A stretch of DNA of 64,000 nt from Chitinophaga agrisoli. GTDB lineage: Bacteria > Bacteroidota > Bacteroidia > Chitinophagales > Chitinophagaceae. The stretch is from NCBI RefSeq assembly GCF_008386695.1, contig NZ_VUOC01000002.1, positions 1,604,481-1,668,480 on the forward strand, in the 5' to 3' direction. Shown here one piece after another: positions 7,729-16,941 of this stretch (within the stretch, counting starts at the first letter, position 1; each line of letters begins with the position of its first letter). A model generated the notes under the pieces. That model saw only the letters and a program-made list of their open reading frames with translations, ran no database searches and was not told the origin of the DNA. A program made the position numbers and the translations under genes.

Positions 7729-9274
7729 CCGCCTGTGTTTTTTTCACCTTTACATTCCTGATAAAGACAAATGCCATCAGCGCGCCCAGGAAACCCAGCA
7801 GCGCAGATATGCGCATGATCTTTCCATAGGCGGATATAAAGCTGTTATGGTAAGCAGTGGTTACCCGTTGCTGCTCCTCTTTATTTAAAGATGCCGGCGG
7901 CTTTGCATTTCCCAGCTCCACAGCCTGCGCCAATACCTCCTGTTGTGCGTTATTACTAAGCGGCACCGCCTTTATCTCCTGTTTTAACGCGCCGGAAAAG
8001 AACAGCACTGCCACCGCGCCAAAGATAGCATTGGCAAATACGCCGGCTATACGCGATAAGGCATTGTTCACCCCGGAGGCTGTGCCGGAATATTGATCGC
8101 TTACCGCGCCCATTACTGCAGCCGTTAACGGCGCAACAGTAAGGGACATACCCAGGCCAAAGATCAATACGCCCGGAAAGAAAGTCGTAAAATAAGCGGA
8201 CGGACCAGCGGTTTGTTTTACAAAAGATAAGATCAGCAGTCCCACGCCTGCCAGGGCCGGTCCAGTGATCAGCAGGAACCGGGGGCCGTATTTATCTGCC
8301 AGGTTACCGGCAAAACGGGCAATACCTACCATCAATATCGTAAAGGGTAAAAAAGTAAGACCGGATTGTAGCTGGTCATAGCCCTGCACCTGCACAAAAT
8401 TTAACGACATAAACAACATAGCCGCTCCCAGCCCTGCATACAGGAAAAACGTAAGCAGGTTGGCCCCGGTAAAAGTAAGATTGGTAAACAGGGTAAGCGG
8501 CATCATGGGGTGTTTGCTTTTACGCTCTATGAGCATAAAAACTACCATTAACACTCCTCCTGCCACCAGGGCGCTGATCACCTGCCAATGCTGCCAGCCA
8601 AGCGCCGGCACCCGCAAAAAGCCAAACGTAAACAGGCCCAACCCCAGCATAATAGCCAACGCGCCGGAAAAATCCAGGTTATGATCCAGGTTTTCATCAC
8701 TGCTCTCCTTTACCTTCCACCAGAGGAAACACAATGCTGCCAGGCCGATAGGCACATTGATAAAGAAGATATACCGCCAGTACCCTGCATCTGCCAGGGC
8801 GCCGCCCAATACCGGCCCGCCAATGGTAACCACCGTGGTAAAAGCAGACCAGGTGCCTATGGCCTTGCCCCGCTCCTTTTCGTGGATAGAGGAAGAGATA
8901 AGGGAAAGACTGCCGGGTATCATCAACGAGCCGCCAATGCCCTGTATCACCCGGAATATGATCAGCTGCAATACATCCGCAGATATGCCACAGGCAGCAG
9001 AGCCCCCAATAAAAATGAGAATGCCGGTCATAAAGATCTTTTTCCTGCCCAGCTTATCCCCCAGGGAGCCGCCAATAAGTATCAGCGCCGCCAGCATCAG
9101 CAGGTAGGCATTCAGGATCCAAAACAGGTCTGTAGCGTTGGCGTGCAGGCTTTGCTGTATGGAGGGTAATACCACATTCAGCGCGGTGGCATCAATAAAA
9201 GCCATTGCAGAAGCCATGATAGCCGATACCATGATCCATTTTCCCGAAGCGCTTGAAAGTGACACTGTGGCCAT
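7715..9274 (-). CDS. MFS multidrug exporter, DHA2 (14-TMS, EmrB/QacA) family
   Basis: 519 hydrophobic residues with about 14 predicted membrane helices. MFS motif A is seen in GGSLGDKLGRKK (about 68-79) and the antiporter motif C in GGPVLGGALAD (about 152-162). The N-terminal segment FIDATALNVVLPSI is the typical DHA2 TM1 motif with an Asp. These proteins export drugs or metabolites using the proton gradient across the inner membrane. The start MATVSLSSASGKW follows a palindromic region, suggesting repressor control. A thioesterase gene diverges from the same intergenic region. The 3' end overlaps the HD gene by 14 bp. Confidence 0.92.
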   Translation of the reverse strand: MATVSLSSASGKWIMVSAIMASAMAFIDATALNVVLPSIQQSLHANATDLFWILNAYLLMLAALILIGGSLGDKLGRKKIFMTGILIFIGGSAACGISADVLQLIIFRVIQGIGGSLMIPGSLSLISSSIHEKERGKAIGTWSAFTTVVTIGGPVLGGALADAGYWRYIFFINVPIGLAALCFLWWKVKESSDENLDHNLDFSGALAIMLGLGLFTFGFLRVPALGWQHWQVISALVAGGVLMVVFMLIERKSKHPMMPLTLFTNLTFTGANLLTFFLYAGLGAAMLFMSLNFVQVQGYDQLQSGLTFLPFTILMVGIARFAGNLADKYGPRFLLITGPALAGVGLLILSFVKQTAGPSAYFTTFFPGVLIFGLGMSLTVAPLTAAVMGAVSDQYSGTASGVNNALSRIAGVFANAIFGAVAVLFFSGALKQEIKAVPLSNNAQQEVLAQAVELGNAKPPASLNKEEQQRVTTAYHNSFISAYGKIMRISALLGFLGALMAFVFIRNVKVKKTQAATAG

Positions 9275-9291
9275 ATGTATGATTTAAGTCG

Positions 9292-9310
9292 TAAAAGTAT
9301 ACTACTTTTA
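9292..9310. promoter_or_regulatory. Palindromic operator-like site between the MFS and thioesterase genes
   Basis: TAAAAGTA-TAC-TACTTTTA is an inverted repeat with 8-bp arms and a 3-bp spacer in the divergent intergenic region. On the minus strand it contains TACTTTTA, one base off the Bacteroidota -7 box TAnnTTTG, 18 bp before the MFS start. A dimeric repressor (MarR- or TetR-like) binding here would block MFS transcription. No regulator gene is adjacent. Confidence 0.5.
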
Positions 9311-9356
9311 TGTTACTGACGTTGACATATACTACATCTTAAAATAAATTTAAAAA

Positions 9357-9785
9357 ATGGAATTTTCGAAGGATTACACGGTTAAAGATGAGCACATAGA
9401 CGTGCAGGGGATCATGGATGGTTTGTATTACCCGTTCTATATGGAATGGTGCAGGCACGATTTTATCCGTGAGGTATTGGGCTTTGACCTGGAGGAGCAG
9501 GCACATAAAGGGGTATTTATGGTATTGTCACAATACACTATCAAATACCTGCGGTCACTGAAAAAAGGCGATCAGTTTACGGTAACCTGCACCCTGTACG
9601 GTGATAAGGCCGGACAGCCCAGGCTGCATTTTAAACAAACTATAATCATGAACGGGAAGGTAATGACCTCAGCGGTTTTTACCGGCACCTGCATACCTGC
9701 TGCCGGCGGCAGGCCCTATCTGCCGGAGGCTATCAGCAGCCTGATCGCAGAAGCGCCTAAACTGGAGTTTGAGGGTATTAAATAA
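9357..9785 (+). CDS. Acyl-CoA thioesterase, 4-hydroxybenzoyl-CoA thioesterase-like hotdog fold
   Basis: 142 residues. The N-terminus KDEHIDVQGIMDGLYYPFYMEWCRHDF follows the hotdog thioesterase pattern (D-x-D-x-x-G-H-x-N-N-x-x-Y-x-x-Y-x-E-x-x-R) seen in YbgC and FadM types, with the usual G-H-V-N replaced by GIMDG. A central strand VLSQYTIKYLRSLKKGDQF and the late strand FTGTCIP complete the fold. Enzymes of this group hydrolyse acyl- or aroyl-CoA in the cytoplasm. The changed GH position makes the exact substrate, and possibly the activity, uncertain. It is divergent from the MFS exporter. Confidence 0.75.
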   Translation: MEFSKDYTVKDEHIDVQGIMDGLYYPFYMEWCRHDFIREVLGFDLEEQAHKGVFMVLSQYTIKYLRSLKKGDQFTVTCTLYGDKAGQPRLHFKQTIIMNGKVMTSAVFTGTCIPAAGGRPYLPEAISSLIAEAPKLEFEGIK

Positions 9786-9816
9786 ATGCCCTGCAGTGAA
9801 CATGATCAAATTATCA

Positions 9817-9842
9817 AGGGGACCTTCCGGGGTCCTCTTTTT
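9817..9842 (+). terminator. Rho-independent terminator of the thioesterase gene
   Basis: Stem AGGGGACC / GGTCCTCT (8 bp, one G-T pair), loop TTCCGG, followed by a run of five T, about 30 bp after the stop codon at 9785. Confidence 0.8.
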
Positions 9843-9850
9843 ATTACCGC

Positions 9851-10342
9851 TTATTCGTTGGATGGATCGGCAGCTTTCCACATCATATCGTAGCGGTCCA
9901 GGCCATCATCATAAAAACCCCTGGTAATATTGATCACCACAAAACCCAGCTTTTCAAAAAAGGAATAGGAATGTTGCGTGGTATCCAGCACAATCCGGCA
10001 TTCCGGACATACTTTCCGGATAGCGGCAAAACGGTGCAGGAACAACGCTTTACCAACACCCTGCCGGTGCATGCTGTTAGTCACCAGCCCCCATGCCATG
10101 GTAGCTTCCTGTTTATGCCGGTCTACGGCATAACCGCCACAGCCGATCACGTTATTGTCCTGTATCGCCACAAAATACTGTTCCAATTCACTGATCTCCC
10201 CGGCGGTGACATGCGCCTCCAGCTCATCCAGCCAGTCTTCATAGTCCGGCAGCTCCGCAGCGGCAAAGAAGCGGGGCATATTGCTTTTGAAAGCATCTAT
10301 ACAGCCTTGTTTATCGGAAGGTCTATAAACTCTGATGATCAT
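9851..10342 (-). CDS. GNAT family N-acetyltransferase
   Basis: 163 residues with a single GNAT fold. It opens with MIIRVYRPSDKQGCIDAF and has the beta4 strand and acetyl-CoA loop WGLVTNSMHRQGVGKALF, where R-Q-G-V-G-K is the Q/R-x-x-G-x-G/A pyrophosphate-binding motif. A late segment SFFEKLGFVVI is typical of the family. It transfers an acetyl group from acetyl-CoA to an unknown amine. It begins 18 bp after the stop of the 1409-residue protein, on the same strand, so it may be the last gene of the caspase/MoxR operon. A functional tie to that system is speculative. Confidence 0.85.
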   Translation of the reverse strand: MIIRVYRPSDKQGCIDAFKSNMPRFFAAAELPDYEDWLDELEAHVTAGEISELEQYFVAIQDNNVIGCGGYAVDRHKQEATMAWGLVTNSMHRQGVGKALFLHRFAAIRKVCPECRIVLDTTQHSYSFFEKLGFVVINITRGFYDDGLDRYDMMWKAADPSNE

Positions 10343-10360
10343 ACTGTAAAGCTACAATAA

Positions 10361-13300
10361 TCAGGCTTCTGTTGGGGGCGCGACTATTTTCAGGGGGATG
10401 GTAATGGAGGTCCAGATATTATCCGGCAGTTTGAGGGTCGCGGCACGGCTGTCAAAAGAGACAACACCACGTTTTATAATTGCTTTATATTCCAGCCCTT
10501 CCTGTTTAAATGCGGCCCAGTTAACCGGCGTATTTGATATGAATATTTTCACATAATCATAGATTTCAGTAATGCCTCTTTCTCTTACTTCCGGATCGAT
10601 GGCAACCCTGATTGTGTGATCAGTTGCTTTCTGGCCGGGAAAAGACATCCATACGCCCCCATCTCCTTTAGTTAAATGATCCATGCCACCGGATATAAAT
10701 TCCGGATGGATGCCAAAGGTACTATCAAGATATGCCACGGCGATGTAGCACTTTTCTATTGCAGTAGCAGTATTGAGAGATATCCGGCATCTGAAAGCAG
10801 GCTGCAGCCCCTGCTTATAACTAAGCGTGAGCATATCGGGATTGTGGTACTCAGTGCCTTTTACCTCAACTTCCTTGTTTACTGATAATTTCACACCTTC
10901 AAAGACCTCTACTTCTACATTCAGATCTTCTTTGGATATGCCGCTATGGCTATTATTAAATTCCAGCACGCCCTGCCATTTGGCAATATACTCCATCTGT
11001 TTAATGAACTCATATTCCGACGGCTGGTAATCAAATACAGGTTGCCGGGCGGCCCTGTCATTCATCGATGATGTGTTTCTGACAAGATAAAAAGTTCCTG
11101 CCATGTGCCTGATGATAAATTTAGACTGCTGCACGTCATCCACTATATCAATATAGTAAATATCGTGCTCTTTGATGGCGCGGTTTAAATACAACCGCAT
11201 AGCCGGATCAATATCCTTATCGTACGCGATCTTTACTTTAGGCAACGCATTTTGCACCAAATGCCCCTGGAATACCCTGGTTGTATTATCTTCCGCCATA
11301 TCAGCTATCAGCGAATAAGTGGGATATACTTCCGATATGGATACTTCCCGGTTATCATCCAAACGGAGCCACGTTCTCATAAAGTGGAGGGAGGGCCGGA
11401 TGCCATGCAGGGCTCCAGCGCTTATCCTCCAGTTGTTTTCTTCCGGATCAAAACTAACCAGATAACCCGTTTCCTTGTCCTTACGGCTACTCAGCAGCGT
11501 ATAACCCAGCGCCCGTCTGGGTTGTGCATATGTCCATGGCACACCACGTTCCGGCGTTTGGGACAAACGTAGGCGGAGGCGATCGAACAAATCCTGGTAG
11601 GCGATTGAAGTGCCGCTATCCGCCAATATGTCTTTGAGCGACTCAAAAAAATAATTATTGTCCGTAGGCTCACCATCATCAGACCCTGTCCGGAGCGGCC
11701 CTTGCAACACAACCAATGAACTTTCCTGTTCAGGATGCAGCCCGAAGCTTTCGTCCAGATCACCGGTGGCGGTGCGGTATTGATGAAAGTCCATGATCAC
11801 CAGCAGGTGTATCTTTTTCCCCTCGGCTATCCTGTTCAATTTGCGCCACACCGTATCAGCATTGTCCTTCTGGGAATTGGCGCTGCGCTCAAATACCTCA
11901 TCAGTATCATTCTCAAAAACACAATCCGCGAATGCGGGATATCTTGACCGGTTTATAAACCCAATGCCTGAATAAAAGAACACACATATGTCCCCATCTT
12001 TTGCCTGGCTAAAGCTTTCCAGCATTCCCATTGCCGTTGCCCTTGCGGTAAACATTGCCTGGGGGGTCGTCTTCAACGGTACGCTTGTGGCATCGCTATA
12101 CCGCTGCAACCACTCCTCGAAATCCTGCGCATTCTTCCTGCAAAAACGGAGCCCCTGGTCTGGCTCCAACCGGCTATCGTCAATCCCCATTATCACCGCA
12201 TATATCCGTTTCCCTTTCACCTCCGGCGGTTTTTTAACCGCCTCCTTTTGCTCTCGTACTTCTTCCTGCTCCCATTGCCAGGGTAACGGCGCATCTTCCC
12301 GCTGCCAGGGCGCTGTATACAGCCGGAACTTATCCCGCTCCTCATCCTCCGAGATATTCTGCGACCAGCCCGCCAGCGGATCATACTGTATCAACCGCCC
12401 TTTTTCTATGATCGCCTCAAACAGTTGCACGCCAAAATCAGCGCCAAACCTGTCCGTTACCAGCCTTTCTGAGCCAATGGCCATACGCGCGCCCAGCTGG
12501 GCAGCCCGTTCCGCAAAGTATTTGGAGCGGCAGGTATTGGCAATGAGCAGGTGTATACGCTCCTGGTATTCCATCAAAGGCGCAAAATCAAAGATGGTCA
12601 TTACCCCACCATCTGCCAGCACCATATCGCCCTCCCTATCCAAACCGGAATAGTAGAACAATTCTATACGGTTGCGATACTCAATATCCATCATCACCGC
12701 GGAGAGTGCCGCTATATCCGGGTCTTCCAGCACCACTACTTCAATACCGGCTTGCTCTGCCCGTTCCTGCAACACAGCGTCAATACGCGCCTTCTCCTCG
12801 TTGAGGTATTTCAGCCGTTTAAGCTGATCGGAAAACACCAACAGAAAAACTGGTCTGCGTTGTTTGGCCCGTTCCTGCTTTTCCAGCGCACGGATCAGCG
12901 CACGGGCGCCCATATCGTCCGGCAGGTCAAACTCGCTTTTAAACGCGTCTATGGCCGTTGTTAACGCCTCGTCCGCGCTGTCTGAATAATACCCCAGCCC
13001 CCGTAATAATGATTCCAGCCGCGCCGGTATCCTGTCCTCTGGTATCAGGCCGGCATTCAGCGCCAGCGGCGATGCGTATAACTGCGGGCGGTGAAACTCC
13101 CGGATATCATCTTTATAATAGGTCCGCAACCGCGGCGTATTCTCGAAACCATTTATGGTAAGCCGCATCCAGTCCCGGAGGCTTACCCGGCCTTTCTGTT
13201 TTTTCAGCTGCCTTACCAACTCAAAGGTGAAGAACGAATAATGCTGTTTTTGTTCAACGAGGACCTGCTCGTTCAAATGGGGCGACTGATCCTGTGTACA

Positions 13301-14590
13301 GCTGGCTATAATGGCATGCTCACAGTCTGCTACAATATCCATCCATTGCGGCGATCCGGAAAAAGGTGTTTCCAGTATGAGTACCTGTTGTTTTGCACGT
13401 ATCTTTTTGGCGGCTTCCCGGAACTCTGCCTGTGAAATGCCACCGCCCAGGTCATCTGCCTCCGTATCTGCGCAGCGCAGGTAACACACTTCCTCATGTT
13501 TAACCGCATTGCAGGAAAAATAATACAGCACGCTATCCTGCTCCCTGGCGCTTTGGGCTATCTGTGACAGGGCCTGCAGCACCTGCTGCTGCGTAGCGCT
13601 TTCGCCCTCCAGTACCTGCAGCAGCGCCTCATCATACAGATGCTTTATACAGTCCGCCATCAAATGTGCATCGTTGCTCCTCATTATCCGGTTTGCTTCC
13701 GTCAAACCTGCATAACGGTTCTCTGTACCTACGATCAGCCCCCATAATACCGGCGGCGGGCTTTTGGTTTCCAGCTGTTCCATTACATTGCCGGCCACTG
13801 TTACCGGCAGGCCCTGGGTGCTGTCTTCGCTTAATACCTGGTCCATTTCATCCAGGTTCTCCAACACGGACAGGAAACCTTCCGTATGTTGCTGTATAAG
13901 CGCCCGGCCGGCTTCCAGCCATTTGTTCTGCTTATCGTAGATGGCCAGCAGGGAGGTATCTCCCTGCCGGATGCGCTTCAGCCGGTCAAATGTCCTGGAA
14001 AATGCGTCGATAGTGCGCAGCAGATCGGTCTCCCGTTGTTCCTTTGCGGCGTGGTACATTTTATACTTCAGCGCATCCGCTACTTTTGCCGGCTCTGAGT
14101 AAGACAGTGCCTCCAGCTGCTGTGTTTCCGTATATTGTTCGCCCCATAGCTGGCCGCCGGGGTTAGGTTGCTGATAGTATTCCTGCAGAAAATCCGCTAC
14201 CTGCGTAATGGGGCTAAAGCCCCTGTCTGCGCCGCCGCTGTCTGCTGTTTCTATATGCAGCCATTCCAGGAAAGCCAGGCGTATCTCATGGTGCATTTCA
14301 TACAGCTCAAAACCTACTTCCCGGCATAAGGGGGACAGCAGTACGTCCGCCACGGCAATACGGTGTATCGTCACCGGTTTCCCGTTCCAGTAATATCCGT
14401 TAAAATTCTGCCATAGCTTATACAGCAGATCCGGCGTAAGCAGGCCTGGTACAGCGGCATAGGCGGCCATCAGGAAATGGCCATAGTAATAATCGCTGTA
14501 ATAGTCTTCCACATAACGGTCATAGAACCATTCCACCTTTTGCAGGTCTGTTGGCGACAACTGTTTTATGGGGAAGCTGGAAGGTAACAT
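10361..14590 (-). CDS. Giant protein with three catalytically degenerate caspase-fold domains
   Basis: 1409 residues, no signal peptide. Order: an unrecognised N-terminal domain (1-115); caspase-like domain A (about 280-500), with FSCNA (358-362) and LETPFSG (406-412) where FSGHG and LDSCHSG are expected, so both His and Cys are lost; a peptidoglycan-binding-like helical segment (about 524-572); a CHAT-like domain B (about 578-740), with YYSGLD (His to Leu) but Cys687 kept in ANTCRS; caspase-like domain C (about 794-1035), with YSGIG (His to Ile) and MDFHQY instead of MDCCHSG; and a beta-rich C-terminus (1045-1409) homologous to residues 312-690 of the caspase at 21257-23329. It lies 2 bp after the vWA gene as the last core gene. 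It probably acts as a non-catalytic scaffold or regulator of the active caspases (inference). Confidence 0.8.
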   Translation of the reverse strand: MLPSSFPIKQLSPTDLQKVEWFYDRYVEDYYSDYYYGHFLMAAYAAVPGLLTPDLLYKLWQNFNGYYWNGKPVTIHRIAVADVLLSPLCREVGFELYEMHHEIRLAFLEWLHIETADSGGADRGFSPITQVADFLQEYYQQPNPGGQLWGEQYTETQQLEALSYSEPAKVADALKYKMYHAAKEQRETDLLRTIDAFSRTFDRLKRIRQGDTSLLAIYDKQNKWLEAGRALIQQHTEGFLSVLENLDEMDQVLSEDSTQGLPVTVAGNVMEQLETKSPPPVLWGLIVGTENRYAGLTEANRIMRSNDAHLMADCIKHLYDEALLQVLEGESATQQQVLQALSQIAQSAREQDSVLYYFSCNAVKHEEVCYLRCADTEADDLGGGISQAEFREAAKKIRAKQQVLILETPFSGSPQWMDIVADCEHAIIASCTQDQSPHLNEQVLVEQKQHYSFFTFELVRQLKKQKGRVSLRDWMRLTINGFENTPRLRTYYKDDIREFHRPQLYASPLALNAGLIPEDRIPARLESLLRGLGYYSDSADEALTTAIDAFKSEFDLPDDMGARALIRALEKQERAKQRRPVFLLVFSDQLKRLKYLNEEKARIDAVLQERAEQAGIEVVVLEDPDIAALSAVMMDIEYRNRIELFYYSGLDREGDMVLADGGVMTIFDFAPLMEYQERIHLLIANTCRSKYFAERAAQLGARMAIGSERLVTDRFGADFGVQLFEAIIEKGRLIQYDPLAGWSQNISEDEERDKFRLYTAPWQREDAPLPWQWEQEEVREQKEAVKKPPEVKGKRIYAVIMGIDDSRLEPDQGLRFCRKNAQDFEEWLQRYSDATSVPLKTTPQAMFTARATAMGMLESFSQAKDGDICVFFYSGIGFINRSRYPAFADCVFENDTDEVFERSANSQKDNADTVWRKLNRIAEGKKIHLLVIMDFHQYRTATGDLDESFGLHPEQESSLVVLQGPLRTGSDDGEPTDNNYFFESLKDILADSGTSIAYQDLFDRLRLRLSQTPERGVPWTYAQPRRALGYTLLSSRKDKETGYLVSFDPEENNWRISAGALHGIRPSLHFMRTWLRLDDNREVSISEVYPTYSLIADMAEDNTTRVFQGHLVQNALPKVKIAYDKDIDPAMRLYLNRAIKEHDIYYIDIVDDVQQSKFIIRHMAGTFYLVRNTSSMNDRAARQPVFDYQPSEYEFIKQMEYIAKWQGVLEFNNSHSGISKEDLNVEVEVFEGVKLSVNKEVEVKGTEYHNPDMLTLSYKQGLQPAFRCRISLNTATAIEKCYIAVAYLDSTFGIHPEFISGGMDHLTKGDGGVWMSFPGQKATDHTIRVAIDPEVRERGITEIYDYVKIFISNTPVNWAAFKQEGLEYKAIIKRGVVSFDSRAATLKLPDNIWTSITIPLKIVAPPTEA

Positions 14591-14592
14591 GT

Positions 14593-15783
14593 TTACATAT
14601 TTTGCTTAAAGATGGTACGCAGGGTGTCCTGGAAATTATATACCTCCTGTTCAAAAACAGAGGCCATCTGTAATACCTCATTCTGTATACTGTCTGCCGC
14701 CGTTTGCGCCCAGCGGTGTTTGGGCACCGGGTTTAGCCAGATCACATGCGCACAGTTGCTGTACAGGAAGTCCAGGAAATGTTTTGTTTGCTGGCTACGC
14801 TCCGCTACCCGCGTGGGATTGGTATTACCCCTGGCTGCGCCGGCATCGCTGATCACAATGGCGATGGTCACATTACGGTTCGCCTTGACCAGCGCCTCCT
14901 TGATCTTTACCGGCTCTGCCAGGTTGGGCTTGCGGTATACATAACCCAGCGGACAGTTCTGGAAATAATATACCGGGGCCCTTGGATGCCCACCTTCATG
15001 GCGGGCCGTATAAATAAGGCGGTTGGTGAGCTCATGGAACGGCGTCATAGAGCCCCTTACATCCGCCAGTATGATAAGGGCATCCTCACGGTTACGTACG
15101 CCCGGCCGGTACACCGGCTCCAGGAACAGCCCTTCCTGCGCTATCTTAAATGTGGTAGCCGGCACGTCTATCTCCTGGGTAGATACGCTGTTCTCCTTAT
15201 TACGCAGGAACTGCCAGCCTTTTACCATGGTACGCCGGGTAATGGAAAAATACTCGTCTGTATGCAGGAAGGTGGTAGCGGCAAAACGTTTTTCATCGTG
15301 CACAGCTTCAATACCGTTATACAACAGGGGCGTTTTATAATACCAGGTCTTAGGCTCCGGTGGCGCGGCGCCCTCCTCTTTCAGCAGATCATCCATCAAA
15401 TCATCGTCTATATCCGGGGCGGGGGGCGGCGCTTCCTCGTCTTCTTCCTCCGGTGGCGCCGGTGGTCCTGGCAGCTGGCTATCCCGGGGCGCCGCTGCCG
15501 GTTTTTGTACGGGCCTGGCAGCGATCAATGCCTGTTTCAGCAGGTTTTGCTCCTTTTCCACCGCCAGATCCAGCAGCTGGTTAAACCGGGCCTCATCCCG
15601 TATATCCTGCAGGTACAGGATACGGCAGAACTGTTTGAACGCGCGCAGCTCTTCATCATAAGGTATATATCCCCTCTCCAGCGTTTGCAGGAACAGCCGG
15701 TATTTATCTATTCCGCGCTCATAACTGAGCGTGCGGTCTATCACCTGGAAAAAATGCCAGAAAAGGAGGTGGTTATTTTTCAT
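14593..15783 (-). CDS. vWA-domain protein with altered MIDAS, MoxR partner
   Basis: 396 residues. An N-terminal helical part (1-90) is followed by a Pro- and acid-rich linker (91-146) and a vWA domain (about 230-390). The MIDAS motif D-x-S-x-S appears as DVRGS (241-245), so the first Ser is Arg. The second Asp is in VISDAGAARG (310-319). vWA proteins paired with MoxR ATPases assemble or remodel multiprotein complexes. Here metal binding may be weakened. The start codon overlaps the MoxR stop by 4 bp and the stop lies 2 bp before the next gene, indicating tight translational coupling. Signal and transmembrane segments are absent, so it is cytoplasmic. Confidence 0.8.
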   Translation of the reverse strand: MKNNHLLFWHFFQVIDRTLSYERGIDKYRLFLQTLERGYIPYDEELRAFKQFCRILYLQDIRDEARFNQLLDLAVEKEQNLLKQALIAARPVQKPAAAPRDSQLPGPPAPPEEEDEEAPPPAPDIDDDLMDDLLKEEGAAPPEPKTWYYKTPLLYNGIEAVHDEKRFAATTFLHTDEYFSITRRTMVKGWQFLRNKENSVSTQEIDVPATTFKIAQEGLFLEPVYRPGVRNREDALIILADVRGSMTPFHELTNRLIYTARHEGGHPRAPVYYFQNCPLGYVYRKPNLAEPVKIKEALVKANRNVTIAIVISDAGAARGNTNPTRVAERSQQTKHFLDFLYSNCAHVIWLNPVPKHRWAQTAADSIQNEVLQMASVFEQEVYNFQDTLRTIFKQNM

Positions 15784-16928
15784 GCCAGGGCCAGTTTGTC
15801 TTCCTGTTCTTTTTTCTGTTTATCTTCTAATTCCTTCTCCCGTTGTACCACGGAAGCATAGGTTTTTAACAGGGCCTGGTAATACAACGGCAGCACTTCA
15901 ATATCTTTTTCCAGGTCCATGTCCGGCTTGTCCTTCAATTCATAATTATAAGCCCGTAGCCAGTCCAGCAGCTCGCTGGTGGATACGCGTTTATTGTCTG
16001 ATGGGTTATTCCTGATCTTATCCCGCAGGTCATTAAATGTTTTGATGGCCTTGGCCACAAAACTGCCCTGTTTTTCTACCAGGCCAGGTATGTGCGCCTG
16101 TATGATCCGGGTTACCTGCTCCTCGCTGGGGAATTTGATGTACATAAACAGGCATCTGCGCAGAAAGGCTTCCGGCAGCTCCCGTTCATCGTTACTGGTA
16201 ATAAAGATCAGGGGCGGATAACGCGCTTCAATGGTCTCACCGGTCTCTGATGCGGGGATGGTAAAACGTCTTTCATCCAGCTCCAGCAACAGGTCATTGG
16301 GAAAGTCAATATCCGCCTTGTCTATTTCATCGATCAGCAGGATAGAAGGTTTGTCTGCGGTAGAGGTCAGGAAAGCTTTTGCCAGCGGGCCAAAGCTGCG
16401 GTATTGCTGCAGATCTTCCTTGTCTTCACCGTTGCCGTTCTTTGCCAGCTGGGAATTACGCAGGCGCGCCACATGGTCAAAATGATACAGGCCTTCTACG
16501 GCCTTGGAGGTAGATTTCACCTGCCATTCAAAGAAATGGTTCTGGTACTCGGGCCCATACCAGTCAAATGCTACAGATTTGGCCAGCTGTGTTTTGCCGC
16601 TGCCCGGCTCCCCTTTTAGCAGCACAGGGCGTTGCAGGATCTGCACCAATCGCACCAGCTCTTTCAGGTTCTCATCCGGGATATAAGGGGCGATAGGTTT
16701 GCTTTTTATGATCAGGGGTTTTCCCAGCCCATCCTTGCGGGGAATGAAATTGCCCGTACCGGTAAACGCATCGTAGGCAAAATCGCATACAGGGCATTCT
16801 GGTTCCGCCGGCATGATAATATGCCTCCCATCGCTGTCTTTTGTCACAAACCATTTTGATACGCCCGGTAAAACCGGGTCCTCATTCGGATACGCCCTTA
16901 TCTTGATCTGATTATCTGACATACACAA
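15780..16928 (-). CDS. MoxR-type AAA+ ATPase of the caspase cluster
   Basis: 382 residues. An N-terminal extension (1-85) contains a single CxxC in PECPVCDF. The AAA+ core follows, with Walker A GEPGSGKT (106-113), Walker B SILLIDEIDKAD (195-206), sensor-1 FITSND (242-247) and LRRC (256-259) near the arginine-finger region. The C-terminal helical lid ends in a Lys/Glu-rich tail. MoxR ATPases act as chaperones that remodel vWA-containing complexes using ATP. Overlap with the vWA gene and close spacing to the upstream caspase gene (13 bp) make it part of the same operon. M3 at 16922 is an equally plausible start. Confidence 0.9.
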   Translation of the reverse strand: MCMSDNQIKIRAYPNEDPVLPGVSKWFVTKDSDGRHIIMPAEPECPVCDFAYDAFTGTGNFIPRKDGLGKPLIIKSKPIAPYIPDENLKELVRLVQILQRPVLLKGEPGSGKTQLAKSVAFDWYGPEYQNHFFEWQVKSTSKAVEGLYHFDHVARLRNSQLAKNGNGEDKEDLQQYRSFGPLAKAFLTSTADKPSILLIDEIDKADIDFPNDLLLELDERRFTIPASETGETIEARYPPLIFITSNDERELPEAFLRRCLFMYIKFPSEEQVTRIIQAHIPGLVEKQGSFVAKAIKTFNDLRDKIRNNPSDNKRVSTSELLDWLRAYNYELKDKPDMDLEKDIEVLPLYYQALLKTYASVVQREKELEDKQKKEQEDKLALA

Positions 16929-16941
16929 GGATATTATTGAT

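Noticed and set aside
14593-16928. Methanol-dehydrogenase-type MoxR/vWA function
   Set aside because: No MxaF/XoxF or cofactor genes are present, and the operon context is caspases, so the classic MoxR role is unlikely here.
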